The notes beneath the pieces are model-generated. The model made no database searches, was not told the origin of the DNA, and saw only the letters and a program-made list of their open reading frames with translations. A stretch of 39,748 bases of DNA from Planctomycetota bacterium (lineage in GTDB: Bacteria > Planctomycetota > MHYJ01 > JACPRB01), in contig JACQVR010000079.1 of NCBI GenBank assembly GCA_016209705.1, forward strand, positions 1 through 39,748, read 5' to 3'. The position numbers and the translations under genes were made by a program. Positions 1-8,053 of the stretch are shown here, piece after piece. How positions within the stretch are numbered: the first letter of the stretch is position 1; each line of letters starts with the position of its first letter.

Positions 1-1
1 A

Positions 2-163
2 CCCTCTCCAATCTGGTCTACAGGGTTTATCGGCCAATTCGGGAGGGGGGTGCAGGAAATTACGTCGGCCCGCTTAGGGGAGGCTCTTTACGCGATCGCC
101 CGCGCCCTCGGACGGAAATTGAGAATCGAAAAGGGAGCCATCATCTTCGAGAAGCTCCCGTAG
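2..163 (+). CDS. 3' end of an unidentified gene (partial)
   Basis: An open frame enters from the left edge and stops with TAG after 53 codons. The tail is basic and hydrophobic and ends RIEKGAIIFEKLP. No family is recognised from so short a piece. It runs in the same direction as the ECF sigma gene 82-94 bp downstream. Codon use looks normal for the window, so this is probably the real C-terminus of a gene lying mostly outside the window. Confidence 0.5.
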   Translation, partial: PSPIWSTGFIGQFGRGVQEITSARLGEALYAIARALGRKLRIEKGAIIFEKLP

Positions 164-193
164 TTACAATATATTTTGAGAATAGTTTGTAAC
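163..193. promoter_or_regulatory. 7-bp inverted repeat upstream of ECF sigma gene
   Basis: GTTACAA at 163-169 and TTGTAAC at 187-193 form a perfect inverted repeat around a 17-bp AT-rich spacer. It begins at the stop codon of the preceding gene and lies in a locally AT-rich island. It could be an operator, an ECF promoter region or a weak terminator; the sequence does not decide. Confidence 0.3.
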
Positions 194-244
194 ACCCGCC
201 CGGCCTTTTTCGAGAGATGAACGAGCTTCTCGCGCGTCGTTAGG

Positions 245-787
245 ATGATGCCATCCATGGCGGAATCCGACGCCGAGAGCCTCGTCGCGCGCGCCCGGCG
301 AGGAGACCCGCGCGCTCGCGCGGAGCTGGCCCGCGCGCATTACGACGGGGTTTATTCGCTGGCGCGCAAACTGACCCGCGACGAGGACGCGGCGCGCGAG
401 GTGGCGCAAGAAACGTTCGCGCGCGCGTTCGGCCACCTCGATCAACACGACGACGAGCATCCGTTCGCTTCCTGGCTCTTCAAGATCGCCACGAACTACA
501 TCCGCGATCTCGCCCGCCGGCGCGGCCGATGGGAATCGAGCGACGAAGAACCCGTCGTCGCATCGACGCCCGAAACGATCCTGCAAAAAACCGAAGACGT
601 GGCGCGGGTGCGCCGGGCCCTGGATACGCTTCCCGCCGAAACCCGAGCGGCGATGATCCTGCACCTTCAAGAAGAAATGCCGATCCGGGACATCTCGTTC
701 GTGCTCGACCTGAGCGAAAACGCCGTCCGCATGAAGATCTATCGCGGACTGCAAAAGGTCCGCGCCCTGGTCAAGGAGGAGTCATGA
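245..787 (+). CDS. ECF-type RNA polymerase sigma-70 factor
   Basis: A 180-residue protein with the two-domain layout of ECF sigma factors. Region 2 is about residues 10-95, with the core-binding helix around EVAQETFARAFGHL and the -10-recognition segment ending in WLFKIATNYIRDLARRR. Region 4 is about 120-178, with the helix-turn-helix MPIRDISFVLDLSENAVRMK. It directs RNA polymerase to a small regulon, normally held inactive by a cognate anti-sigma. That partner is the next gene, whose ATG overlaps this stop codon (ATGA, 784-787). Start choice is open: ATG at 245, 248 or 257. TAGGAT (241-246) would suit a start at 257 (MAESDAESL), which also fits the family's usual N-terminus. Confidence 0.88.
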   Translation: MMPSMAESDAESLVARARRGDPRARAELARAHYDGVYSLARKLTRDEDAAREVAQETFARAFGHLDQHDDEHPFASWLFKIATNYIRDLARRRGRWESSDEEPVVASTPETILQKTEDVARVRRALDTLPAETRAAMILHLQEEMPIRDISFVLDLSENAVRMKIYRGLQKVRALVKEES

Positions 788-1905
788 GCCACCCCACGCT
801 GGAAGAACTGACGCATGCGGTCCATGGACTCTCGGAAGGACCGCCGCACGTGGAGACCTGTTTGGAGTGCAGGGACATGATCTCTCGCCTCGAAGAGGAG
901 CTGGTTCTCCTCCGCCGCGCGGAGTCCGTGGAGGGGCGGCCCCGGCGGATCTGGAAATGGATCCCCCTCGCCGCCGCTTCCCTGATGATGCTTTGGATTT
1001 TCGGCTTGATCCTGAGAACGGATGAGCCCCGGCTTCGTTCCCCGCTTGCTCCGCCACCGACACCGGACGCCGCCCAAGAAGAACAAGCCCCCAAGCCTCA
1101 ACATCTGCTCACGGTATCCCTTTCCCTCCTTACTACCTCGAAAAATCTCGCGGCGAAAGCCCAAGCCTTCAACCCGAAATACGAAGAGCTTTCGGCACGC
1201 ATCGAGAAAAGAGTTCGCACACTGGATTCCAAGAATCCTCATGACCGAGAAGGAGCGCTTCGGGAGCTGGAATCGTTGGGACTTCAGATCCTGCCGAAGA
1301 TCGCCGAACTGCAACAAGGCGCGCTTCCCGCGGAATCGAAAGCCAGCTTGTCCGCACTCGTCTCCAAATTGTCTGGAGGCTTCTCGGAGGACCCCGCCCG
1401 CGTATCTACCGTGGTCCGCATCCCCAAAGAGGCGGTCGTCGACTTCAATAAAGGTTTAGAGAAAGAGGGCGTAAAGCCCCGGTTTATACCAAACCTCACG
1501 GTATTTGAGGGGCAATTAGGAAGCATCGTCGCTCAGGAAGAGCTTCCTCCTTTCGTCAACCAAGTCGACTTGATCTTCGCAGGCGATGAAAAAGGCTTCG
1601 CGTGCAAGCCGATTTCACAGATTGCGAAGATTGGGTTTTCCTGTGTGGTTCAAGCCCACGTCAAAGACGCCGCCGCCGAGGAGGTGAAGCTGGAGCTTGA
1701 CGTGAAGCGTACGGCGGCGAGCGCTTCGGAAGCGAGGAAAGTGAAGACACCCGCGGGAACGTTCGAACACGTGGACGTCCGCACGCTTCGAATCGTTTTG
1801 AGTCCAATCGTGAAAGGCGGTGAGTCGGTCTTGTTTGGGCCGCTTCCCTCGCTGGAAGAGAAGGAAGCCTTTTGGATCTTGGTATCGTGCCGTCTCGCGA
1901 AGTGA
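784..1905 (+). CDS. zinc-type (ZAS) transmembrane anti-sigma factor
   Basis: A 373-residue protein starting at the ATGA overlap with the sigma gene, so translation is probably coupled. The cytoplasmic N-terminus has the ZAS signature H22-x3-C26-x2-C29 (HVETCLEC), which grips the sigma factor in this family. A single membrane helix follows at about 59-77. The outer part starts with a Pro/Gln-rich linker and continues into about 280 residues not recognised as a named domain, predicted to be helical and then beta-rich. By analogy with known pairs the outer domain senses an envelope signal and releases the sigma factor. The 70-80 aa upstream extension of the open frame overlaps the sigma gene and is discarded. 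Confidence 0.8.
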   Translation: MSHPTLEELTHAVHGLSEGPPHVETCLECRDMISRLEEELVLLRRAESVEGRPRRIWKWIPLAAASLMMLWIFGLILRTDEPRLRSPLAPPPTPDAAQEEQAPKPQHLLTVSLSLLTTSKNLAAKAQAFNPKYEELSARIEKRVRTLDSKNPHDREGALRELESLGLQILPKIAELQQGALPAESKASLSALVSKLSGGFSEDPARVSTVVRIPKEAVVDFNKGLEKEGVKPRFIPNLTVFEGQLGSIVAQEELPPFVNQVDLIFAGDEKGFACKPISQIAKIGFSCVVQAHVKDAAAEEVKLELDVKRTAASASEARKVKTPAGTFEHVDVRTLRIVLSPIVKGGESVLFGPLPSLEEKEAFWILVSCRLAK

Positions 1906-1915
1906 GGCGTCCGGC

Positions 1916-3301
1916 TTACCGACCCTGCGCCTCCAACGTCACCATCACCTTCCTGAGCGAGGCGAGCTGGCGCGTCATCTGGTCGAACTTCACTTCCAGC
2001 GACGCGACCTCATCCGTCAACCGCTCCCGCTCCCGCGCCAGTCGCTCCACGTTCAGCTTGCGCAGCTCCTCGACCCGCCGGCGGATCTGATCGTCGTCCA
2101 GCCGGAATTGGGCCGTTCTGTCGATGTGCACGCTTCGGATCTTGTTCAGCGCCGCCGCCGCCCGCTGCACCGCCGCATCCCGCGCCGTCTGCTCCTGCCG
2201 GCGCAGATCCGCCAGGATCGCCTCGCTCGCGGCCGCCTCCACGACCTGATCCACCGGCGCGGCCGAGGCGCCCCACACCACGGCGGAGACGTAGGTCACC
2301 GGCCGAGCCGTCACGGACGGCGACGCCTGTCGCAGTCCGGCGACCTCGACATCGCCGTCCACCCCGGAGATTTGAAGCATGTAGACCACGTGGGGAAACT
2401 GCGCCCGAAACGCTTCAAGACTGGCCGCTTCGAACCGTTCCTGCTTCCCGTCGCGCGTCTGCATCACGCGTACCCGCGCGTCATCAAACTGCTGGAAGGT
2501 GCATGCCCCGTCGCGGCTTTCGATCCCGATCTCGATGGCCGGCTCTACCTCGCGTTCCACGTTTTGAAGCACCATTTCCGCGAAGGCGCGGTCCGAACCA
2601 CGCAGGTTCGCCAGCAGGCCCTTGAGATGCGCCGCGTGCCCGCGGTTCACGTGACGAAAGGCCCACACGGCCCGGCCTCGAACGCGCCAATCTTTGGACG
2701 AGATCTGCTTCGCCAAGAGGCGCGCCCCCTCTCGAGGATCGGAAGGCAGAGACGCCGCGTCCGGCTCCGAAAGCCGCGCCGCCGCCGACGCCACGCACAG
2801 CGCCGCGAGGTCCCGCACCGACCCCACGGGCGCTTCCGGGATCCGCCGGTCCAGCTCGCCCGCCGCGTCCTCGACGAGCGTCGACACCTTCTGGAGCTGA
2901 TCGTCGATCGCCTCTCGCCGAAGCTCCAAAGCGGCCACTTCGCGCGCCTCGGTCGCGTCCGCCCCGCCGAGCCAGCGGTCGGACGAGATGGCGTATCCGA
3001 GACCCAAGCCCAGGATCAGCGCCGCGGCCATCCGCGGCAGGGACAGCCACGGCCGCCGCGGCAACGGGACGACCGCCATCCGGTTCACGCATTCCTCGCG
3101 ATGGGAAGGCGTCGATTTCACCGGCTCCAGGGCGGATTTCAGCAACCCTCCGAGCTGGTCGGAAAACGCGCGGCGGTCCTCCAGCTCCCCGCGGCACACG
3201 GGACAGGAAATAAGATGCGCCTCCAGCTCCAGCCGCTCCTCCGCGGAAATCTCCCCGTCGATGCGGGCTTCGATGGCGCGGATCGCCTCCGAACACATCA
3301 T
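1916..3301 (-). CDS. second ZAS-type transmembrane anti-sigma factor with coiled-coil tail
   Basis: A 461-residue protein starting at the ATG that overlaps the stop of the sigma gene at 3298 (ATGA, 3298-3301). The ZAS zinc motif is H29-x3-C33-x2-C36 (HLISCPVC). One membrane helix lies at about 90-105. The exterior part contains a stretch resembling a HEAT-type helical repeat (DWRVRGRAVWAFRHV) and a long C-terminal coiled coil (about 400-461, regular Leu/Glu/Arg heptads ending VMVTLEAQGR). The coiled coil may oligomerise the sensor. It ends 10 bp from the first anti-sigma gene, tail to tail. The open frame continues upstream through the sigma gene, which is a shadow. Confidence 0.8.
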   Translation of the reverse strand: MMCSEAIRAIEARIDGEISAEERLELEAHLISCPVCRGELEDRRAFSDQLGGLLKSALEPVKSTPSHREECVNRMAVVPLPRRPWLSLPRMAAALILGLGLGYAISSDRWLGGADATEAREVAALELRREAIDDQLQKVSTLVEDAAGELDRRIPEAPVGSVRDLAALCVASAAARLSEPDAASLPSDPREGARLLAKQISSKDWRVRGRAVWAFRHVNRGHAAHLKGLLANLRGSDRAFAEMVLQNVEREVEPAIEIGIESRDGACTFQQFDDARVRVMQTRDGKQERFEAASLEAFRAQFPHVVYMLQISGVDGDVEVAGLRQASPSVTARPVTYVSAVVWGASAAPVDQVVEAAASEAILADLRRQEQTARDAAVQRAAAALNKIRSVHIDRTAQFRLDDDQIRRRVEELRKLNVERLARERERLTDEVASLEVKFDQMTRQLASLRKVMVTLEAQGR

Positions 3302-3936
3302 GACGCCGCTCCTTCCATCATCCGTTTCAACCGCTCCCGCGCTTCGAAAAGCCGGGAACGCACGGTCCCGATGGGGCAGTTCATCGCTTCCGCGATTTCC
3401 GCATACTTCATGCCGTCCAGATAGAAGAGCACCAGCGTCGTGCGCAGGTCTTCGGGCAGCTTCCGCAGGCGCTCGAGAATCGCGACGACGCCGGGATGTA
3501 CCGGAGGCGCCGGCGCCGGCGCCGCGGCCGTCTCCACGGCCTCCAGCGGCGCGTGCCGCCATTTGCGCTCGCCGCGCAGGTAGAGGGTGTACTGGTTCCG
3601 CAGGATCGCGATCAGCCACGTCGAGAGCCTGGCCTCGGCGCGGAAATTTCCGATCGATTCCAGCGCCGCCAGGAAGGTTTCCTGGGTCAGATCGCGCGCG
3701 TCCTCCTCGCACCCGGCCATGGAATACGCCAGCCGGTGCAACCGGTCATAGTAGAGGCTCACCAGACGGTCAAACGCCTCGCGCCGGCCCGCGCGAAGAT
3801 CCGAGACCATCTTGGCCTCATCCTCGAACGGCAGTCCCGAAACTCGCATCCAAGAGGTCCCGAGAAACTGATCCAGAGCCATCATACCTTCAGTATCGCC
3901 AGGATGAAAATGGTTCATCCATTCCTCGAAATTCAT
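3298..3936 (-). CDS. second ECF-type sigma-70 factor
   Basis: Up to 212 residues with ECF regions 2 (about 45-110; LTQETFLAALESI, STWLIAILRNQY) and 4 (about 150-205; LRTTLVLFYLDGMKYAEIAEAMNCPIGTVRSR split between the two helices), joined by an Ala/Pro-rich linker. It is followed at once by its anti-sigma gene with an ATGA overlap. The start is uncertain: ATG 3936 has no clear ribosome site. ATG 3810 (residue 43, MVSDLRAG) has a GAGG five bases ahead and begins exactly where the family's region 2 begins, so the protein may be about 170 aa. It diverges from cstA. Confidence 0.85.
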   Translation of the reverse strand: MNFEEWMNHFHPGDTEGMMALDQFLGTSWMRVSGLPFEDEAKMVSDLRAGRREAFDRLVSLYYDRLHRLAYSMAGCEEDARDLTQETFLAALESIGNFRAEARLSTWLIAILRNQYTLYLRGERKWRHAPLEAVETAAAPAPAPPVHPGVVAILERLRKLPEDLRTTLVLFYLDGMKYAEIAEAMNCPIGTVRSRLFEARERLKRMMEGAAS

Positions 3937-3981
3937 ATTCTTGACCCGGCGGCGGGCCGCTCACAGAATCTCTGAACGCGC

Positions 3982-5679
3982 ATGAGCCTTCCCCTGCTGG
4001 CGGCGATCGTTCTGGCGATGCTGGCGCTGGGATACGTCTTCTACGGACGCTTCATCGCCGCGCAATACCGCCTGGACGACGCGGCGATCACTCCCGCCCG
4101 CGCGGTCAACGACGGCGTGGATTTCGTGCCGACGAAACCCTTCTATCTTCTGGGCCAGCATTTCAGCGCCATCGCGGCGGCGGGGCCCATCGCCGGCCCG
4201 ATCCTGGCCTGCCAGCAGTTCGGCTGGCTTCCCTGCGTCCTGTGGATCGGGTTGGGCGTCATCTTCATCGGCGCCGTGCACGATTTCTCCGCCCTGGTGG
4301 CCAGCGTTCGCCACAAGGCCAGATCGATCGCGGAAATCGTGAAGGCCAACCTCGGCTCCCGCGCGTGGCTTTGCCTCTTGGCGTTCATCTGGATCGCGCT
4401 GATCTACGTCATCCTCGCCTTCGCGGACATCACCGCGGCGACGTTCATCGGAAAGACCGAGGAGCTTGAGGGCCGTTTCTCATTCAATCCCGGCGGCGCC
4501 GTCGCCGCCGCCTCTTCGATGTACATGCTCCTGGCCGTCATCATGGGATGGATCCAGAAGCGGTGGAATCCGCCGCTGTGGCTCATGACGATCGTCTTCG
4601 TGCCGGCTACGCTGGGCGTGGTGTGGTTGGGAACGCATCTCTCGACATGGCTCCTGCTCTCTCATGGCAACTGGGCCGCCCTCATCATGCTCTACTGCTT
4701 CGTGGCCTCGCTCCTGCCGGTATGGTTGTTGCTCCAACCGCGCGGCTACCTTGGCGGTTTCGTGCTCTACCTCGCCCTGGCCGTTGGCGTCATCGGCATC
4801 TTCTTCGGGGGGTTCCCTATCGAGCAGCCCGCCACGACGGCCGCCCCGCTCGTGGGGCTCGAGAAATCGCTCTTTCCCTTCCTGTTCGTGACGATCGCGT
4901 GCGGCGCGTGCAGCGGCTTCCACGGGCTCGTGTGCAGCGGCACCACCTCCAAGCAGATCGCCAAGGAAACGCACTGCCGCCCGGTCGGCTATGGAGGGAT
5001 GTTGCTCGAAGGATTCGTGGCCCTGATCGCGCTGGCCACGATAATGATCGTGGCGCCCACAGAGACCGCCGGCCGATCTCCCGGCACCATCTATGGGGAC
5101 GGCCTGGCCCATTTTCTGACGGTGATCCTCGGGAAAAACGCCTTCCTCTTCGCCGCGACGTTCGGCGCGATGGCCTTCTCAACCTTTGTCTTCGACACGC
5201 TCGACGTGGCGACGCGATTGGGACGGTACATCCTTCAGGAGCTGATGGGGGCGCATTCCAGGCTGGCCGCGATCGCCGCGACGGCCGCGACGGCGGGCGT
5301 GCCGCTCTTGATCCTGCTGGGAGCCGGCGCGGGCAGCTATCGGACCTTCTGGGTGCTCTTTGGAACGTCGAATCAACTTCTGGCCGCGCTGACGCTCCTG
5401 GGCATCTCGGTGTGGCTGAAGCGGTCGGGACGCCGCGCCTGGTACACGGTGGCGCCGATGCTCTTCGTCATGGCCATCACGCTGTGGTCGCTGACCGGAC
5501 AGGTCATCGGCTTCTTCGGCCAGCTTCGCGATTCGAAAACCGGCGCGTTCGTCGCCGCCTCCGTCGCGAACGGCGTGGTGGGCGTACTCCTCTTCCTGCT
5601 GGCCGCGATGTTGGTGGTCGAGGCGATCCGCAGCCTCCGGAAGACGCCGGCGGTTGAAGGCGTCTTTCCACAAGCCTAG
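3982..5679 (+). CDS. cstA: CstA-family carbon starvation transporter
   Basis: A 565-residue polytopic inner-membrane protein with about 15 hydrophobic segments. It matches the CstA family: an early GRFIAAQY segment, the conserved GQHFSAIAAAGPIAGPILA stretch near residues 57-75, and a central GACSGFHGLVCSGTTSKQ loop. CstA proteins take up small substrates such as peptides or pyruvate when carbon is scarce. It is shorter than E. coli CstA (about 700 aa) but in the range of many bacterial members. It stands alone and diverges from the second ECF sigma gene 45 bp away, so control by that sigma factor is possible but unproven. Confidence 0.88.
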   Translation: MSLPLLAAIVLAMLALGYVFYGRFIAAQYRLDDAAITPARAVNDGVDFVPTKPFYLLGQHFSAIAAAGPIAGPILACQQFGWLPCVLWIGLGVIFIGAVHDFSALVASVRHKARSIAEIVKANLGSRAWLCLLAFIWIALIYVILAFADITAATFIGKTEELEGRFSFNPGGAVAAASSMYMLLAVIMGWIQKRWNPPLWLMTIVFVPATLGVVWLGTHLSTWLLLSHGNWAALIMLYCFVASLLPVWLLLQPRGYLGGFVLYLALAVGVIGIFFGGFPIEQPATTAAPLVGLEKSLFPFLFVTIACGACSGFHGLVCSGTTSKQIAKETHCRPVGYGGMLLEGFVALIALATIMIVAPTETAGRSPGTIYGDGLAHFLTVILGKNAFLFAATFGAMAFSTFVFDTLDVATRLGRYILQELMGAHSRLAAIAATAATAGVPLLILLGAGAGSYRTFWVLFGTSNQLLAALTLLGISVWLKRSGRRAWYTVAPMLFVMAITLWSLTGQVIGFFGQLRDSKTGAFVAASVANGVVGVLLFLLAAMLVVEAIRSLRKTPAVEGVFPQA

Positions 5680-5682
5680 AAT
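5677..5682 (+). promoter_or_regulatory. -10-like TAGAAT six bases before the Uma2 start
   Basis: TAGAAT is separated by exactly 6 nt from ATG 5689, so transcription would begin at or beside the A of the start codon. The hexamer overlaps the cstA stop codon. The same layout precedes the paralogue at 8744. Confidence 0.5.
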
Positions 5683-5688
5683 AATGTG

Positions 5689-6237
5689 ATGGTCCAGCTC
5701 AAGGCGAAACCCCGCAAGACGGTCGATGACTACATGAAGCTTCCCGAAGGAACGCGCGCGGAGCTCATCGAGGGGGAAATTCTAATGTCTCCATCGCCCC
5801 GGCGAAGGCACCAGGACGCGGCGATTAATTTGTCGGGAATCCTCCGCGACTTTGTCCGTTCGAAACGACTCGGCAAGGTGTATGCGGCTCCTTTCGATGT
5901 CCACCTTCCTTCGGGGGACGTCGTCCAACCGGACGTTATTTATGTCAGCAATGCGAATCGGTCGATCCTGCAAGATTGGATTCGCGGAACTCCCGATCTC
6001 CTGATCGAAATTCTGTCGCCCGACTCGATCGAACGCGACCGCATGGTCAAGCGCGACCTGTATGCCCGCAACGGCGTGAAGGAATATTGGATCGTCGATC
6101 CGGAATCCCAAACCGTCGAAGTGTTGGCCCTTGCCCAAGCGACGTACGCGCCCGCCGGCTACTTCGAGCGCAACGACGCTGTAACCTCTCCGCTCCTGTC
6201 CGGCCTTGAGCTGCCGCTTCGCCAGATCTTCGAGTAG
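5689..6237 (+). CDS. Uma2-family (DUF820) PD-(D/E)xK nuclease-like protein
   Basis: A 182-residue protein of the Uma2/DUF820 fold. The nuclease core shows GDVVQPDVIYVS (metal-binding Asp), PDLLIEILSPDS (acidic residue of the ExL element) and a following VKRDLYARNGVKEYWIVDP segment typical of the family. Uma2 proteins are common in cyanobacteria and soil or freshwater bacteria; their biological role is unsettled. ATG 5689 is preferred over the GTG at 5686 because it aligns with the start of the paralogue at 8744 (MVQLKAKPRKT versus MAQLKTRPRKT). A small membrane-protein gene follows after 7 bp. Confidence 0.85.
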   Translation: MVQLKAKPRKTVDDYMKLPEGTRAELIEGEILMSPSPRRRHQDAAINLSGILRDFVRSKRLGKVYAAPFDVHLPSGDVVQPDVIYVSNANRSILQDWIRGTPDLLIEILSPDSIERDRMVKRDLYARNGVKEYWIVDPESQTVEVLALAQATYAPAGYFERNDAVTSPLLSGLELPLRQIFE

Positions 6238-6244
6238 CGCGGAC

Positions 6245-6502
6245 ATGTCGCTGCGCGGCGAAGGGTGGATCGCGACCGCCCTGATTCTCCTGGGTGTCAT
6301 TCTCATCCTGGCCGCCAAGAACTACGGGATCGAGCTGATCGGCTTGGGGTGCGGCACGATGGTCGGCGGCGTGGCCGCCTTCGCCCTGGCCATCCGGCGC
6401 GGCCTGCGATGGATGAAGGAGCGGCGCTCGCAGACGGAACGCTCGCTGCGCGAGGAGCTCACGCGATTCGAACGGGATCGGCCCTCAAACAATGGACAGT
6501 AA
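6245..6502 (+). CDS. small two-helix membrane protein
   Basis: An 85-residue protein starting MSLRGEGW, with two hydrophobic segments (about 8-24 and 30-48) and a charged, probably coiled tail (RRSQTERSLREELTRFERDR). No family recognised. It starts 7 bp after the Uma2 stop and is probably co-transcribed. Its 3' end overlaps the convergent aldo/keto reductase gene by 18 bp. Confidence 0.55.
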   Translation: MSLRGEGWIATALILLGVILILAAKNYGIELIGLGCGTMVGGVAAFALAIRRGLRWMKERRSQTERSLREELTRFERDRPSNNGQ

Positions 6503-7435
6503 CGGAGCCCGTTGCGCGATCGCTTCGACGCGCGCGAGGACCTCCTCCGGCGGCGTCCTCGCCTGGACGGTCTCTTCGAGCTGAGCCTCGCTCGTCGCCC
6601 CAACGAGGACGGCCGTCACTTCGCGCCGCCGCAAGCACCAACCGAGCGCGAGTTCGGCCGGCGCGTATCCGGTTTCCTTCGCGAGCGTGACCAGTCCGCG
6701 CACGGTCTCGGTCGCTTCGGGCGTGAAATACTTCTCCATGAACCGGGCGTTCTTCTCGTGCGCCGCGCGGGAGCCCGCGGGACGACCCTCGAGATACTTT
6801 CCCGTCAGCACGCCCCCGGCGAGCGGGCTCCATACGACCACGCCCAACCCCTCGCGCGCGCACGTCCCCAGGACGTCCCGTTCGATGTTCCGATCGAACA
6901 CGTTGTAGGGAGGCTGGTTCACGGACGGCTTATGGCGCCCCGCCAGCCGGCAGGCATCGCGGATCTGCGCGGAGGTCCAGCACGACACGCCCCAGTAGAG
7001 CGTCTTGCCTTGAGCTACGAGGTCCTCCATCGCCCGCACCGTCTCCTCCAGCGGCGTCGCGGGATCGTAGCGATGGCAGTAAAAAAGGTCGAGGTAGTCC
7101 GTGCGCAGTCGCCGGAGCGAGGTATGAATCGTCTCGAAAATGTGCTTCCGAGAGAGCCCTTTGTCCGTCGGCATCGGGCCGGTCGGCCAGAACACTTTCG
7201 AAGCCAGCACGTAGCTGGAGCGGCGGACGTCGTGAAGCGCTTCGCCGAACACTTCCTCGCCCCGGCCGGAAGCGTAGGCGTCGGCCGTGTCAAAATGGTT
7301 GACGCCCCGCTCCAGCGCGCGGCGCACGATGGCGGCCGTGGACCCGGCGTCGACGGTGCTTCCGTACGTGAGCCAGCCGCCCAGCGAGATCCCGCTGACG
7401 GAAACGCCCGTTCGGCCCAGCGTCCGGTACTCCAT
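6485..7435 (-). CDS. aldo/keto reductase
   Basis: A 316-residue NADPH-dependent aldo/keto reductase of the (beta/alpha)8 superfamily, closest in style to the potassium-channel beta-subunit or YghZ group. The catalytic tetrad is visible: D49 and Y54 (NHFDTADAY), K80 (VLASKVFW) and H121 (LFYCHRYDP). The N-terminus MEYRTLGRTGVSVSGISLGG is the family signature. The cofactor segment near the C-terminus reads VLVGATSEAQLEE. It would reduce carbonyl compounds; the substrate cannot be told. It is a single gene, with a -10-like TAGAAT 9 nt before the ATG. Confidence 0.9.
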   Translation of the reverse strand: MEYRTLGRTGVSVSGISLGGWLTYGSTVDAGSTAAIVRRALERGVNHFDTADAYASGRGEEVFGEALHDVRRSSYVLASKVFWPTGPMPTDKGLSRKHIFETIHTSLRRLRTDYLDLFYCHRYDPATPLEETVRAMEDLVAQGKTLYWGVSCWTSAQIRDACRLAGRHKPSVNQPPYNVFDRNIERDVLGTCAREGLGVVVWSPLAGGVLTGKYLEGRPAGSRAAHEKNARFMEKYFTPEATETVRGLVTLAKETGYAPAELALGWCLRRREVTAVLVGATSEAQLEETVQARTPPEEVLARVEAIAQRAPLLSIV

Positions 7436-7444
7436 GCGCGTGGA

Positions 7445-7450
7445 ATTCTA
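7445..7450 (-). promoter_or_regulatory. -10-like TAGAAT of the aldo/keto reductase gene
   Basis: TAGAAT on the minus strand lies 9 nt before ATG 7435, which would give a leader of only 2-3 nt. No Shine-Dalgarno is present. Confidence 0.4.
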
Positions 7451-7476
7451 GACGGGCGGACGGTCCGCGCAAAGCA

Positions 7477-7902
7477 TCATTCCTTCGGGGACGGCGGCGC
7501 CGCTCCCAGAACTTCCGACGCGGCGTCGCGAACTCCGGAAATGAACGGAGTGTCGTCTTCCACTCCCTCCGGCGGCCAGCGCGGATCCATGACCGCCCGG
7601 GTGAGGACGCGCTCCTCCAGCGTCTTGACCAGCTTCCACTCCTTCTTCCCGGCCGGGAAGCACTCCCGCCAGGCGGCCTTCAGCTCGTCGCGGCTCTGCG
7701 CCCCTTCGGCCTTCTGGGCGAATTTCTGGAGCCCTTCCTTCCCTTCCGGCTGCGCCTGGACGGCGGCGAACGCGTCGCGGGCGTAACTCTTGACGATGAG
7801 ATACGGCGTCGGCCGCGGCGAGATTTCGGGAACGTCGTAACAACTGGCCAGCGGCCCGGCCATCAAGGCGATCGCCATCAACGGCCACGGGTACCGGTTC
7901 AT
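7477..7902 (-). CDS. predicted lipoprotein, function unknown
   Basis: A 141-residue protein. The start at 7902 gives a lipoprotein signal (MNRYPWPLMAIALMAGPLASC) with lipobox L-A-S-C and mature Cys at 21. It has a perfect Shine-Dalgarno AAGGAGG five bases upstream, so the longer open frame from 8028 is not used. The mature part is charged and probably helical, with no recognised domain. TAGAAT at 7931-7936 (minus) would give a leader of about 22 nt, making this a clear case of a gene with a normal leader in a region rich in apparent leaderless starts. Confidence 0.75.
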   Translation of the reverse strand: MNRYPWPLMAIALMAGPLASCYDVPEISPRPTPYLIVKSYARDAFAAVQAQPEGKEGLQKFAQKAEGAQSRDELKAAWRECFPAGKKEWKLVKTLEERVLTRAVMDPRWPPEGVEDDTPFISGVRDAASEVLGAAPPSPKE

Positions 7903-8053
7903 AAGGTCCTCCTTCGCATAGTCCACCTCTATTCTAGACAACGGCGGCGGCGCAATCCCTTGCGAGAGACGTGGCGAAGACATCGCCCGCGCCCGTCGAC
8001 TTTGCTTGTTCGTGTCCTTCAACGACACACCGCGCGGGTTTCAATCGGCAGCG

